From NCBI GenBank assembly GCA_026261815.1, contig JAMPIT010000476.1, forward strand, positions 5,855,501-5,919,500: 64,000 nt of DNA, written 5' to 3'. This document shows positions 47,041 to 59,000 of the stretch, in pieces. Under the pieces are notes generated by a model. It was not told the DNA's origin. It saw only the letters and a list, made by a program, of their open reading frames with translations, and made no database searches. The stretch comes from Monarcha castaneiventris obscurior. Its lineage: Eukaryota > Chordata > Aves > Passeriformes > Monarchidae. Both the position numbers and the translations under genes were made by a program. The stretch's first letter is position 1. Each line of letters opens with the position of its first letter.

Positions 47041-50000
47041 GTGAGCAGTCCCAGCAGCAGGCAGGGGACTTGGAGCCTGCAGATACATTTCTTTCTTAAC
47101 TGGGGCTGCCCAAGGACAAGACCCAGTGGTTTCCTCACAAGCTCTGCAGTCACCACACTGGTAGTTCCCAGCCTACTTCCCCTGCCTGTGGAAGGGAAGG
47201 TGGTGGCCTTCCAGTGTAGGAAATTAGTCAGAGCTATTGGCTGCTGATTTTTTAGTCTGTTTTCCAGGTCTGCAGGGCATTTTTCCAGGCTGGGGCATTT
47301 TTAAAGAACTGGATGTTTTGTTTTCTCTATTTAATTAAAGTTGTGTTTTCTTCTGCTCAGCCAGCTCTTCACAACTCGGTGAGGTCCACAGAAAATCGTA
47401 TGCTTGAGGACTGCCTGCAAGGCCAGAAAGACTGTTTTGCAAGGTTTTAGCCCAACTATGCTTACATAATCTGTATGTTTGTAGCCTGGCTGCCCTGTAT
47501 TTGGTAGTCTCCTTACCTCAGTTGGATGCATCCATGCTTTCCCATCTCTCCTCTTTTCCCTCCAAATCAGGCAGCTCCAGCACATTTCAGAGTGGTGTCA
47601 CTCAAAACTCTGATTAGGGCAGGTCCCAAAATGCTGCTATCAGAGACAAGAAGAGGTTGTTATAGAACACACAACTCTCCACTTGGACAACTTATACAAA
47701 AGGAGAGTCAAGCCAACAATTTAAGTTCCTGTGCAAAATGGCCTCCAGACAAAACAATTTTCAGGACACGAACAGTAAGTCACTCTTAAATCCCATGAAA
47801 ATGAACAGCCCAGACTATTTCACAAGCACTAACCCAACCCAATTTTAAAGTACCTTCAACTGCTGCGGCTGGAAATAACAGCTGTTTAAAGAGAGGGAAA
47901 AACTTTGCCAATTTAAAACAAGAAAACACATCTGGGAGAAATCTGCCTGCCCAACAAGACAGGTGTTCTGGACAGCTAAGGCCGTGATGCCTTGAAGGTT
48001 TAATGTCAGCATCTTCAGATAAGAGAAGTTCCCCATATATCTTGTTCAAGCAAGAGTATCTCAGATTCTTACCTTAAAGGCTGATTTTCATCATAAGTCT
48101 AGTGCTCTGCTCTTGGCCACCGTGTTTTGAGACAAAAATGGCCCATTTGGAGAGAGTGAGCCCAGAGGTGACACATCTGTCACACACACTACAGAGGAGC
48201 ACAGCCATCCTAGTTGGTCCTCACTGATCTGAGAGCAGCTTTCAAACAGCCCCCTAGAAACATGAAGGAAAAGGTTTCCTCAGCCACAGCCACCACAGAA
48301 CATAAACAACAGGCTAAAATTTGAGGCAAGGAAGAAAAGTAAACAAAAAACCCAACACACTTCATATGCTTGTTACATTATTCTTGTTAGAAGTCCTGGA
48401 AGAGGTTGAGCAACCTGTGTCCCCAAGGGTCCTTAAAAACAGATTAGTACAGCAGTGACAGAGGTAGAGATGATCTTACCTTGAGGCAGGGAGAGAGATT
48501 ATCTTACCTTGAGGCAGGGAGAGAGATTCATACAACCTTGGTAAGGTCCTTCCGATGCTTGTGAAGTACCAGCGACACCAAGCTCTGCCCCATGCCCTCT
48601 TTTCCCCACTGCAAGGGTCTGGTTATGGCACCAGTCAGAGGAGTCTGTACACCAAAAACAAGCTAAAACCAGGGACAGAGAGTCCACAACCACAGTCCAG
48701 CAGAAGTAGCGTTCTGGCCTGCCGGGCTTGTTGGTCTCGTGAACAAAGTGAACCCATCTCATATCCCCAGAACCCCTAAACCCCAGCCCTCTTCCACAGT
48801 CTCCACTCCAGACTGGGATGACAGATGACCAGAGGGGACCAAACAGAGCAGATATTTTTATTGGTTTTTCCTTTCATCCTCATCTCTCAGACACTGGTGT
48901 CATTTAGGATTTTTTGTGGAGGAGACACATCAGCACAGTGACGGATCCTGTCTGGTCCCATCAGCACCACGGCAGCATGTCCCCGGAGTAATATGAGAGG
49001 ACTGCCATTCCTGCAGGGAAGGATGCTCAGCAGGAGGTGTCAGCCCAGGAAACAGAACAATTGTTTCTCTCCCATCCGTTCAGTTGGAAACTTTCAGGAT
49101 GGGGGGGAAGGCCGAGTCTGAACCCAGAGGTGTGCCAAGGACTTGCTTTGAAGGCCATGGAGCAGACTTTACACCCAGGCATTGTCATCATCTCATTCCT
49201 GCCAAGGGAAAAGGAGTAAGTGTACTTCAAGTGGCTGTTTCCTGCTGGATCTGCCCTGCAGGGTAAGGAACGGAACTTCTGAGCCCTCCTCCCACTAGCT
49301 GACACTTCTCACTACGCTCCCTCATCACCTCTGTGTGCAGAGCTGCAGTCACAAATCATGGGGTTACTTACACTCTTAAAAAAAAAAGCCATAAAAGGAT
49401 GCACGTGCTTACAATGCTATTTCCTTAATTCTCAATAAAGGATCCTATTTGCTTCCTCCTCCATAAGTCACCTCTGGCTGAGCAGTGTGGGAGCAGGATG
49501 GAAAGGATGGTGTGAGTTAACACTCCAGTGCCTTCTAGCCAACACAGCCTTGGCTGTAGCAGAAGATCTTTGCGTCCTTTATTCCCTTAGAGGACTTCTG
49601 ATTCGCCGTGGCCATGTGGAGAAAAGCCTGGTGGAGTCTGGCCATGCTGTTCTGCTGGCCAGGCAAACAGGGATCTGAGATGCAGAAAGGCTGAGCTATG
49701 CACCAGACACATGAACAAGCTGAAGAGCACCAGCTCTCCAGACACCCAGCCACCAGATCATCCATGTTCCCCATCCTGAAGACCTCAGCTGGGGCTGTAG
49801 ACATAATTTTATACAGCACCAGGGAAAACTGCCTGCAGAAAATCATCTCTGCATTTGTCCTAGGGGGAAAGGAACGGGGTTCTGGGCTCTCTCCCAGTGC
49901 AACAAAGCAGGAAGCACCAATATTGAGTACACTTGTATTACAACACCACATTCAGTCTCATCTCTGCAGCTTAGATCTACCCAGGCCTTGTCTTTTGCCA

Positions 50001-51263
50001 GCAGGAGATGCCACGACACGGCTCTTCACCTGGTGGGATGCGCTTGGAGGAGCTGCTTGCAAACAGCAGGCTCAGAGGGATGAACCAGCAGAGGCATGCA
50101 CAGAGCAAGTGATAATTTCCGTGCTGTGCAATTACAGCTGGGAAGGAGTAAACCTCTGGTGCACAAACCTGCCAACAGTTTACTGCCGACAAGGAAACAA
50201 AACCGACAGTTGACACTGGAACAGCTACTGATACCCTGTAATCATCTTAGAAATAGACTCTTTGCAAACCTGCTTGTTAGTAGTGAGAACATATGCTCTT
50301 TTTAAGAGGGGGGGAGAGAAACCTCTCAGCATCTCCAAAGCAACATTTGCATTAGCCAGAGCATGTGTTTGGTGAAGCTAAGGCTGGAAGCTTCCCAGAA
50401 CCTGGTCCAGTGCTGCTGGGTGACCAAGACACAGTGAGATCCTGTCTTGCTATGGGACATTTTGCACCATCAAGAATTCTTAGTCCTCTGAGCCCAGCAG
50501 CCGGTGGTGCACTGCTACTGCAGACAGCCAGCTTATTCCATCTTACTACACATATCTGCTCCCCAGGCTCCTGGTGCACAGCTTTTACTCATGGTGGTCC
50601 TCCCCATGGCTCCTTTTAACCACAGACCCCAGGACCCCAGCTGCTTTACCCCTTACCAAGGTGTACAAAGGAAAACCAGAGCCAAGGCCTCTGGAGTCTT
50701 GTTCCAGCCTGGAGCATTGTCCATCATACAGAGCTGGATGACAGCACAAACCTGACCCAGGGAAAGTGCCACAAGTAAGGTGTTCCCATAAAAGATAGCA
50801 TAGCTCAGGACTAATCCAGAGTCCATCAAAATAGAGACTGGAACCACGATCTGGTCTATTCTAGGTTGGTTTTGTTTCTTGATTCCAGCTTGATTTTGTT
50901 GATCTCTTAGAAGACAGAGCATCCACACAGAAAGACAGGCCTGGTTTTCTTCCTAACACATTCAGCACAAAATTACCTCACCCACAAGTTTCTGTCCCCT
51001 CTGTGCTCAGCACATCAGCACTACATGAGAGAGAGGGACACGTTCCCTCAAAAGTGGATTTCATTTTGGTATGAGCCATTTAGAGATTATATCCACTTCA
51101 ATTTGGGCAGGGATCCAAGGTTAACCTCCCCGCTCTTGTTAGCAGAGTTTTGCTCGCAAAAGCCCATCAGCTCAGTTTTACATCTTATTTGGGACAGTCA
51201 GTGCAATGTTACACTGGGCACCAGGATGAGGGGAGAGAAAAGCCAGATCTTGGGGAGCTCTGT
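47041..51263. other. Unique non-coding DNA
   Basis: No gene is recognised. AT-rich text with TATTTAATTAAAG continues to about 47350. A 28-bp tandem duplication is at 48473. The 171-codon plus frame at 49698-50213 has no domain and overlaps minus-strand frames of similar length. Confidence 0.5.
48473..48528. repeat. 28-bp tandem duplication (2 copies)
   Basis: Two identical adjacent copies begin ATCTTACCTTGAGGCAGG and end GAGAGAGATT, at 48473 and 48501. Exact identity suggests a recent slippage event. Confidence 0.93.
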
Positions 51264-51483
51264 GACTGCTGGAGCTGAGAGCAGTTTCCCAGGATTCCTG
51301 AACACACGACTGCTGGAGCTGAGAGCAATTTCCCAGGATTCCTGGACACACGACTGCTGGAGCTGAGAGCAGTTTCCCAGGATTCCTGGACACACGACTG
51401 CTGGAGCTGAGAGCAGTTTCCCAGGATTCCTGGACACACGACTGCTGGAGCTGAGAGCAGTTTCCCAGGATTCCTGGACACAC
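51264..51483. repeat. Minisatellite, 5 x 44 bp
   Basis: Five head-to-tail units start at 51264, 51308, 51352, 51396 and 51440, each beginning GACTGCTGGAGCTGAGAG. Units 3-5 are identical; unit 1 has one change (CTGAACAC) and unit 2 another (AGCAATTT). Each unit holds two small inverted repeats, CTGCT...AGCAG and CCAGG-ATT-CCTGG, so single strands could fold into serial hairpins. Because 44 is not a multiple of three and the minus strand has no stop in the unit, all three minus frames stay open across the array; these frames are an artefact of the repeat, not a gene. Homogeneity suggests recent expansion and probable length polymorphism. Confidence 0.97.
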
Positions 51484-53898
51484 ATCCCTGGTCTCCTCCA
51501 CTCATGACTACAGACATTGCAGACTGTTATTGTATAGACTTAAGGTCACCTTGGAGACTTTTCAGTGTCTCCACATGGCCAGGAAGGAAAATCTTTGCCA
51601 AACAGGTACAACATACAGCATGAGGGTGGCACCCTCCATCCAGGATTACAGCAGCACACAAAGACACTCGATCCTTTAAAATTCACATTTATGCAAACCA
51701 TGGTTTCCCAGTTCCCGGAAGTCACATCCATTTCTAAGGGGATGCTACTCCTTCAGGGTCAGGTCAGCCAATGTACACTTTCCTGCCTTGCAGTCCCCTT
51801 GGGAAGACTGCAGGCTGTGCCTGCACACAACAGTGTGCCCAAGCAGCAGCTGCAGAGTCAGTCCTGAGGACCACCCTAACACAAAACCTATTTCAAACTC
51901 AGAATTTCAGCCACAGCAGGCACAAGAGTCCATCTGAAGGTTATGGACTATGGAAAGCTGGTCTTCAACAGTCTGGCTTCTCCAACCACTTTGCAACACT
52001 CCAAAAAGTAGAATGGGAGCACGGTCTGGGTAAAAAGGAGCAGTCTTGGCTGCAAGAGCTGCCAGCCTGGAGAGGATCTGGTAGCACACCAGCAGCCACC
52101 TTGCATATAGGGAGACTCTTTCCTGCATAACCTCAGCACCTGAGCAGGAAGGAAGCTCCTTCACCCAGGGCAAGGGTCCTAACAGCTTCCACCAAGATGC
52201 TCTCAGATCAGTTCCCAAAAGTCAATACCTCCAGCATGAATTATTAATCCATGTGTCATTATTAATCCATGTATCATTGGAAGCTGATACATCCACACCA
52301 CACAGGAAGAAAGCTTTTGGCAACACACCCATGTCAGCAAGCCTGGGGTGAGCTTGCCGGGCACTTCCTCACACCTCCTTGCCGAGCTGCTGGGAGCCAG
52401 CAGGAGGGACCTGTGATGATGTTCCTGCTGCCATCTCCAGCACTGAGCTGTGCCGGCCCCACCAGTCCCAGATCCAGCTCTGTGCACAGCTGCGTGAGCT
52501 CAGCACATCCACCTGTCACGCGAGCCACTCACTTGGAAAATTATTCTGCCGGAGCATCACTGAGGACACCTTGCCAGTGAAATATCAGACAACATCAGGC
52601 AGTGTTTACTTGCTCCAGTGAAGATACTACACATTTATTATTTACACTTTGCAGCATATTTTTGGAGTTATGTCAATAAGACTGAGGGTTATCAAGTGAT
52701 CTGTTTATAATCAATCAAAAGCTGCCATGATTCCCAGAGAATTTCAGGACAGGGATTTACCTTTTCACATCGGCCTAATCCACAACACAAGGTGGGAGAT
52801 GTTGGGATTTGCAGGACCTCAAACTGAGTTTGTGTCTCTTGCCTTCTCTGCTTCCTGCACAAAGGTTCTCCAATGGGAGAACCTGTCAGAGGGGGAAAAA
52901 AGGCTTCTGAAATGATGTAACAACAAAGTGTAGATCTTCTCCCTCAATCTCAAGCATTTGAAGAGATGGTTGCGTGGATTTTTATAGACTGTTCCAACTG
53001 TACTGAAAACAAGACAGAAGTGGGAAAGAAAGGCCAAGCTGAACATGTCCTAATCCCTGGTCATGCTTGGAGTTGGATCAGTCAAAGTTGGTGCACTGGG
53101 TACCAGGTTTAACTGAGGAGATCCTGTTTACTGCTCATTTGTGGTGATCAAAAAGAAGATGCAAATATTTCCCCAGTAGTACCTCTAGCACTGCAGGGCT
53201 TTGCTCTTCTCCTGAGTACAGGAGTTGTTCATGTGATGCTGCCAGCTGCATCAAGGTGGGCCAGAGCCATCCTGGCATCATGGCTGCCCATCTCTCCCAG
53301 AGCTGGAGGTCAGCTCTCCCACACAGCACCCTAGCAGGAGGATGCAGCTCATCCAGCCTGGAAAAACTTGGGAAAGACCAGCTGGGGACTCAGGGAACAC
53401 AGACGGGTCTGGAGAGTGTGTCATGGCTGCCCCACCTGCAGATGTCACCTCCTGTCCTAGCCAGTATTTTCTCCCATCTTTTCTACTGTCTTTTGCCAGA
53501 CGTGGGGAAAACAATGAGCGTTACCAGCTCAGCGATGGCGTTAAGATCATTATCTCCCTTACTAAGAGTTTCTTAACAGTAAATTTAGAAGTATCTTCCA
53601 TGGAACCTGATCATATTTTAAATGTCTTCTTTTGAACTGCTTCTTGAAATGAAACTTTACACTAGAGCTGGAGGAAACAACTTCAGAGAAGCCCATTGGA
53701 AGCCATACACTCTGGTAACACAGACTACACACTATTTCCCTTTTCTAAACCTGGATGCGATGGACCATTGAGTGCCAAAGAGCAGTGGTTATCCTGAGGA
53801 GCTTAAGTGATTGTTCAAGGGCTTAGTATAATAGCCAGACTCCAGGTGGCAAGGCATGCATCACACCTCCAGCAGCAGCTCTCTGATGTAGAAAGATC
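51484..53898. other. Unique non-coding DNA
   Basis: No gene is recognised. A short 18-bp tandem duplication is at 52241-52276. Open frames to about 119 codons lack domains. Confidence 0.5.
52241..52276. repeat. 18-bp tandem duplication (2 copies)
   Basis: TTATTAATCCATGTGTCA is followed by TTATTAATCCATGTATCA; the copies differ at one base. Each contains an OTX/PITX-type TAATCC word. Confidence 0.92.
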
Positions 53899-54125
53899 AG
53901 AATCACAGAATATCTTGAGTTGGAAAGGACCCATGAGGATCATCGATTCCAACACCTGGCCCTGCCAGGACAGCCCCAAGAATCCCACCCTGTGCCTGAG
54001 AGCATTGTCCAAATGCGTCTTGAGTTCTGGCAGCCTTGGGGCTGTGACCCTGGGGATCCTGCTCCAATGCCCAGCCGCCCTCTGAGTGAAAAGCCTTTTT
54101 CAAATGTCCAACCTAAACCAAGCCA
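53899..54125 (-). mobile_element. CR1 LINE, 5'-truncated copy
   Basis: CAGAATCACAGAATATC leads into TTGAGTTGGAAAGGACCC, ATGAGGATCATCGATTCC, CCTGGCCCTGCCAGGACAG, CCCAAGAATCCCACC, GTGCCTGAGAGCATTGTCC and GTCCAACCTAAACC, all in the order expected of a minus-strand CR1 3' end of the ACCCAyGAGGATCATCGA subfamily. About 225 bp survive. Similarity ends near 54125-54135. Confidence 0.93.
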
Positions 54126-54389
54126 TTCTCACACTTTTCATTACCAGAAGTGCCTTCATAGTTCTGGCTGAGAGACCAAAGCAACCAGACACACATCCAC
54201 ACAAAGCCACCAGGTACTATAGCAGCCACGATCTGCTGCAACTCCCATTTCCACAATGGGAAATATTTAAGATTTGGTTTCTGAAAAGCCCCTTTTTCAT
54301 CACTTCTTGAGCTGGGCTGGTTCTAGAATTCAGCCCAGCTCTGCAGTTCAGCAGCAGAGATCTGAATTCTTGGCCTAGTAATGAGTGCC
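54126..54389. other. Unique non-coding DNA with an 11-bp-arm hairpin
   Basis: A short gap between the CR1 copy and the enhancer-like block. Its only feature is the inverted repeat at 54309-54341. Confidence 0.5.
54309..54341. repeat. Perfect inverted repeat, 11-bp arms, 11-base spacer
   Basis: GAGCTGGGCTG and CAGCCCAGCTC surround a spacer that itself contains the palindrome TTCTAGAA. It may be chance or a cruciform-prone site. Confidence 0.85.
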
Positions 54390-54880
54390 AAGGCAGTTGT
54401 TTTCATCTTATTCAGTCAACAGGAACATGGAAATCAATTTTTCCCAATCTCAGTTATGGCTAGAAATCCATTCCTTTTAGGCCAGCTACAGGATTAATCT
54501 ATTGAATGGTTTGCAGGCGTTTTGCTGACATACAAATATTTGAAGAATACATTATGTTTCCCCCCTCCTAGTATAGCATTAGTGCTTTTTTTTTTTTTTT
54601 CCTGTAAACATCTTTGTTCGGGAATCCACGAGACAGGATGTGGAAATGCATGTCTGCCTTGAAAACAAGCCTCGTGTCTGCAAAGTTTCTGCACTTAAAT
54701 TGTCGGAGCTTGGTGACTTCAGGAAAAGAGCAAAGATGCCTCGTGCTGCACAAGATGCGCCAGCAACAAAAAGCATGAGCTGACCTGCCTCTTCACAGCC
54801 AATGCTGAACAAAGGAGCAGCAAATATAAATGAAATAAATTATATAAATTCCAATTCCAGTGGAAGCCTCGACCTAAAGA
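54390..54880. promoter_or_regulatory. Possible conserved non-coding element, about 490 bp
   Basis: GAAATCAATTTTTCCC, GGATTAATCTATTGAATGG, CAAATATTTGAAG, ATTATGTTTC, TGGAAATGCATGTC, TTAAATTGTCGG, AAAAAGCATGAGC and AATATAAATGAAATAAATTATATAAATTCC occur with retained CpGs (TTCGGGAATCCACGAG, CTCGTGTC, TGCGCC). A T15 run (54586-54600) interrupts it. It has the look of a deeply conserved enhancer; inference only. Confidence 0.33.
54586..54600. repeat. Poly-T run
   Basis: Fifteen T residues inside the enhancer-like block, with no adjoining retroposon. Confidence 0.85.
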
Positions 54881-57800
54881 CCTGCCAGTCTAACAATTAG
54901 TCTCCTCTATTGGCTCCACGGCATCAGGACATACATGTAAAAAGCCATCTCACAGCTCACTTGCAGCAGTCTCATGCAATTCTGTCACCCCAAAAAGGGG
55001 GTACTTGGCCACAATTTGTTCTCTTCTCACAGAAAAAAGGAGAATCTCATCTCTTTTGGTTCTTACTTGGGGCTCCAGAAAGTTTCTTGCCCTGTTCTCA
55101 GCAGGATTGCGAGACACTCTGCAAACTTTCTGTAAGAGTGTGTTACAGTAAGTGACATTGCTGAATTTTAATTTTTCCACCTGTTTTACAGACATGGAAA
55201 TAGAAATAAGCTTCCTTATTTCATCTTCTTCCTAAAAGCACTGTACTTTCCACACTAGAACTTTTCCAATTCCCAAACCTGGGGATACCCCACCCTCCGT
55301 TCCAATATCTGCACTTGCCCATAAAGATCTAAATTTCCACTTGTCCAATATCACAGTTTTTCCATGCCCAGACTCCAAATATCAGGATTGTTTGTAGAAC
55401 TTTCCACAGGTGATGTATTTCAGGCCAAAGGCTAAGATTTGTTTTTAAATGTTCTTCACAAAATTTGATCTGGGCAGCAATATCAAAATGGTTTTGGAAG
55501 AACAGAGAAGGATAAAGCAATTATATCCCACACAGCAGGACAGCAGAAAGTGAGTGCATCCATCTCACCACAGCTGTCCTTTCTTCCTGCAGCAACCTGA
55601 GTCCAACAGAGTGTACAGGTCTATTTCCCACTGCTGGAGAGGGCAGTACAGGTATTTCTGAGTCAGAAAATACTCCCTGTGCTATAATGTGTTCATCTGG
55701 CCAGAAGGGACATATCTAGTTATGAAGATATGATAGCCCTGCCTGCTTACCCGCAGAAAGACCCAATGCTCCAGGGCCACTGGGAGGGAGCAGAGCTGCT
55801 CCAGATCTGTCCCCACACCTGGACACCCCAGTGATGCAGGCAGCAGTGGAAACCTCAGCATGTTTACAGGACAGTTCTTAAAATGCCACAGATACAACCT
55901 AGAAATGATAGCAGAACAACAGCACCAACCACTCAATAGCCATTCCTATTAGCAGCTGATCCATGCTCCAAAATACTCAAAAATTCAAAATATTCTGTGT
56001 ACACAGACTTAATGCCCAAATAGTACTACATTCACCTGGAGCATCACATTGTCCACTAAGATCTACTCTAAAGAGCTCTCAAGCTGCCCATGAAATACAT
56101 ATTTGTACCTGTCACAATCACGGTGCCCTTCTTCCCCCCAGCTGATCTTTCCCCTCTGTATGATTCACCTGCCAGGCTGGGGCTAAAACAATACATTGAA
56201 GCTAGGAGTGAGTCTCCAAAACCAGATTGCTCTCAACAGCACCCAGCACTTGCAGCAACACATTTACTCAGGAGCCCTCTGCATGGTCTCCAGCTGCCAT
56301 CAGCAAGACTTGGTCAACAGGTGAGTCCCTCCAAACAGCATGAAATAGGTTGGTGCTGACTATTTCCTGCAAGATTTTTTTGCCTGTACCAGGATATAGT
56401 CACCAGTGACAAGCATGAAGGCACCTACACCATTCTGGGAAGCAATTCTTGTTGTAGGGAGAGCATTGTGCAACACACCCATGCTGTGCACTGCCTGGAG
56501 GGGAGCAGGGGGTGCTGAGGGACTCCTTTGTGCTACCACACAGCACCACTAGAGAGCTTCCATCAGGTTCTCTCATCTTGCCAGGACATCCAAGACGGAT
56601 CCATAGTAACTGAATAATCAATTAATCCTTCTGTAGAGCTCCATTTACATAATGAAAATGCAGCCTCGCAATATACCACTATTTTTCAGTTGTCTAGACC
56701 AATATATCTGTCCTGTAGTTGGAGGGGGGAGACCTAACACAGCTTCTATTATGGGTGGCAGAGTTCCAGCTGACATCACGTGGTGGCAATAAAACTTCTA
56801 TTGATTTCATGTAAGCATTTAACCCTAGAAGAGCACATATTCCTTCAACAGCCCACAGCAGACTCTGGGTCCAGCAACCCAGACTGAATTACAGTTGCAC
56901 CTCACCTGGAGCCTGGGGAATCTCTCCTCTTTCTCTCCAGCTCCCCAGGAAGCCATAGAAAGGCAGAGAGCAGACAGGCTTCACTGCACATCCTGAAAAG
57001 TGGCAACAAGTTTGGATTTCTCAGTTCAGTACCTGCAGCTTAGCTCAGACCACAGAGGAAGGTCTCGCTCTACAGCTCTCAATGAGAAACAAATTAGCTG
57101 TAATTCTAGATCCAGCTCGCTTAGCAAACAAGGACCTGGGGTTGAGGTCTGTCCTCAAAAGTCTGCTCCCAGACTGAAGACTGGGACCAGTGATGCTGAA
57201 TAATCCCCTTTCCCCACTTCACACAGTACTGGCAAAGCACAAGGCAGTAGCCAGCAGAGGCTCTAGGGCTGAATTAAAGCCCTTACTCTTCCTTCAGCTG
57301 TCACCAGCAAATAGGATATGAAGAGCAAACAACCAGTATCTCACAACAGGGCCCACTTGCTGGTCCTCGCTCCTAGTCAAACAGGACTGGCTGCAGAGGG
57401 GCCAAGAGCAGAGGAGGCTGAGGTTCAGCTGCAGCCCCTGGTCCTGCCACAGACTTCTGCAGGTCAACAGGCAAAGCATTTTGCACTTAACTCCAAAACC
57501 ACAAAGTTAGCGCAAGGCTCTCCATTAATCTCAGACCAGATGGAAAGAGAACAAAATGTCTGGCCAGCACTGCCAACAGCACTGCTGGGCCACTGCAGAT
57601 AAAGAGACAAAGCTGTGTCAGACCTTCTCCTGGGCAGGACAGTCCTGCGTGCAGCATGAGAAGCCTTGAACCAGCATGCAAGGCTCCCGTCATATCAGGA
57701 ACAGCACTGTATTCCTGCATATCCATAAGAGTATGGTTTAAGGGAACATGTTCTGCCCTCCTCTGCTTGCTGCACAGGTTGTCTCTCCAGCCTGCAGAAG

Positions 57801-58539
57801 TCCAGGCAAACTCGTGCATCTGGCCTGAGGGTTCACATTGTGCTTTGGGAATGACATAGCCACCTAACAGCCTCAGGGACTTCTGGCCATTCCCATGACC
57901 AGGCACACACACGAATCAGCTGCACCAGCACCAGGATCTCTGGTTCTCCTGACTGTCCAAACAGAGCCCACATGGTGCTTCCATGAAACAAACTGAACAC
58001 ATCTCTGCTCTGGCCCAAGTCAGCTCTAGGCCTGTTTCTTCACTTTGTCCTTTGAGGAGCCCTGTCCCACTTGACTTTCACCATCCCTCCTGCTCTTCAA
58101 AATGTGAATTCCAATTTTTGCTCTAAAAGGTCCCTCCAGTTCACCTCTGAGCTCCTAGGAGGGAACAAATTAGATTTCCAGGGCTATCTCTCTGTATCCT
58201 CAGCACAGAGGAGACCACTAGGAACCGTACCACTAGTAACAGCACTAAAAGAGGAGCAGGAATTCCCTGCTTCCAGGGCATCCCAAAGCTTCAACTATGA
58301 AAAGAGCCCTGGGCTACTGTGATCTTATTCTACTCACACAGGAGCACTAAGGCCTGGAGTTTTCCACTTGTCAGGGGCACAGCACTGCCCAAGGATGACA
58401 GAGAGCAAGTCAGTTAGCCTTGGCAGCTGTGTGTGCCAGGCACAAGATTTGGCACAGACTCCAAAGCATGGGATGCCAATATCTTCCCAGACAGCAGCTT
58501 CTCTGTACTTCTGTCAAGGCTTTCCCTGCTTTGCCCCTC
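54881..58539. other. Unique non-coding DNA
   Basis: No gene, RNA or transposon is recognised. Frames up to 141 codons (minus 57487-57912) show no domain. Confidence 0.5.
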
Positions 58540-59000
58540 ACGACGCCCTACATCCCTGGGGACCTTGACAAGCACAAAGGCAGCTCCTCTTTCGCACATC
58601 TCAGAGCGGCTGCCTCGCACAACTTTCTCCGCAGGTCTGGAGCTCTGAAGAACAGCCTACATCTGGTGTGACGCCATGTTCGGAGTCATCCCCACTCCAA
58701 AAGGACAGCCTGAGCCAAGTTTATGTTACCAGCACCAAGAGCATGTTCCCCACTTCCTAAACATTCCATCAGAGCACGCGGTGTCAGGAGAGTTTGGGAA
58801 TGCGCCGAGGCTGCCTCTGCATATGTGTGTTAGAGGACACGCACGCATCCCGTCTGGAAGCTCCACGGAAGGCCATCTGCCTTTCATCGCCAACTGGTGA
58901 CGGTCGGAGATTCTCCCTCCCTGTCGCTGCGGCTACTGCACGCTGAGCTGTGCCCTGCTCCACAGCGTGCTCCAGAGCCACCTCCTGGCCGAACGGATAA
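58540..59000. promoter_or_regulatory. CpG-rich patch
   Basis: CpGs are clearly denser than elsewhere in the window: CACGACGCCC, GAGCGGC, CCTCGCAC, CTCCGCAGG, GTGACGCC, GTTCGGAG, GCACGCGGTG, GCGCCGAGG, CACGCACGC, GACGGTCGG, GTCGCTGCGG and GGCCGAACGG. The text is repeat-free. It may be a weak CpG island, an orphan promoter or a conserved enhancer. No TATA box or coding exon is evident on either side. Confidence 0.4.

Noticed and set aside
51178..51517. Three overlapping minus-strand frames of about 100 codons as a repeat-protein gene
   Set aside because: They exist only because the 44-bp minisatellite unit lacks stop codons on that strand; the frame rotates between units.
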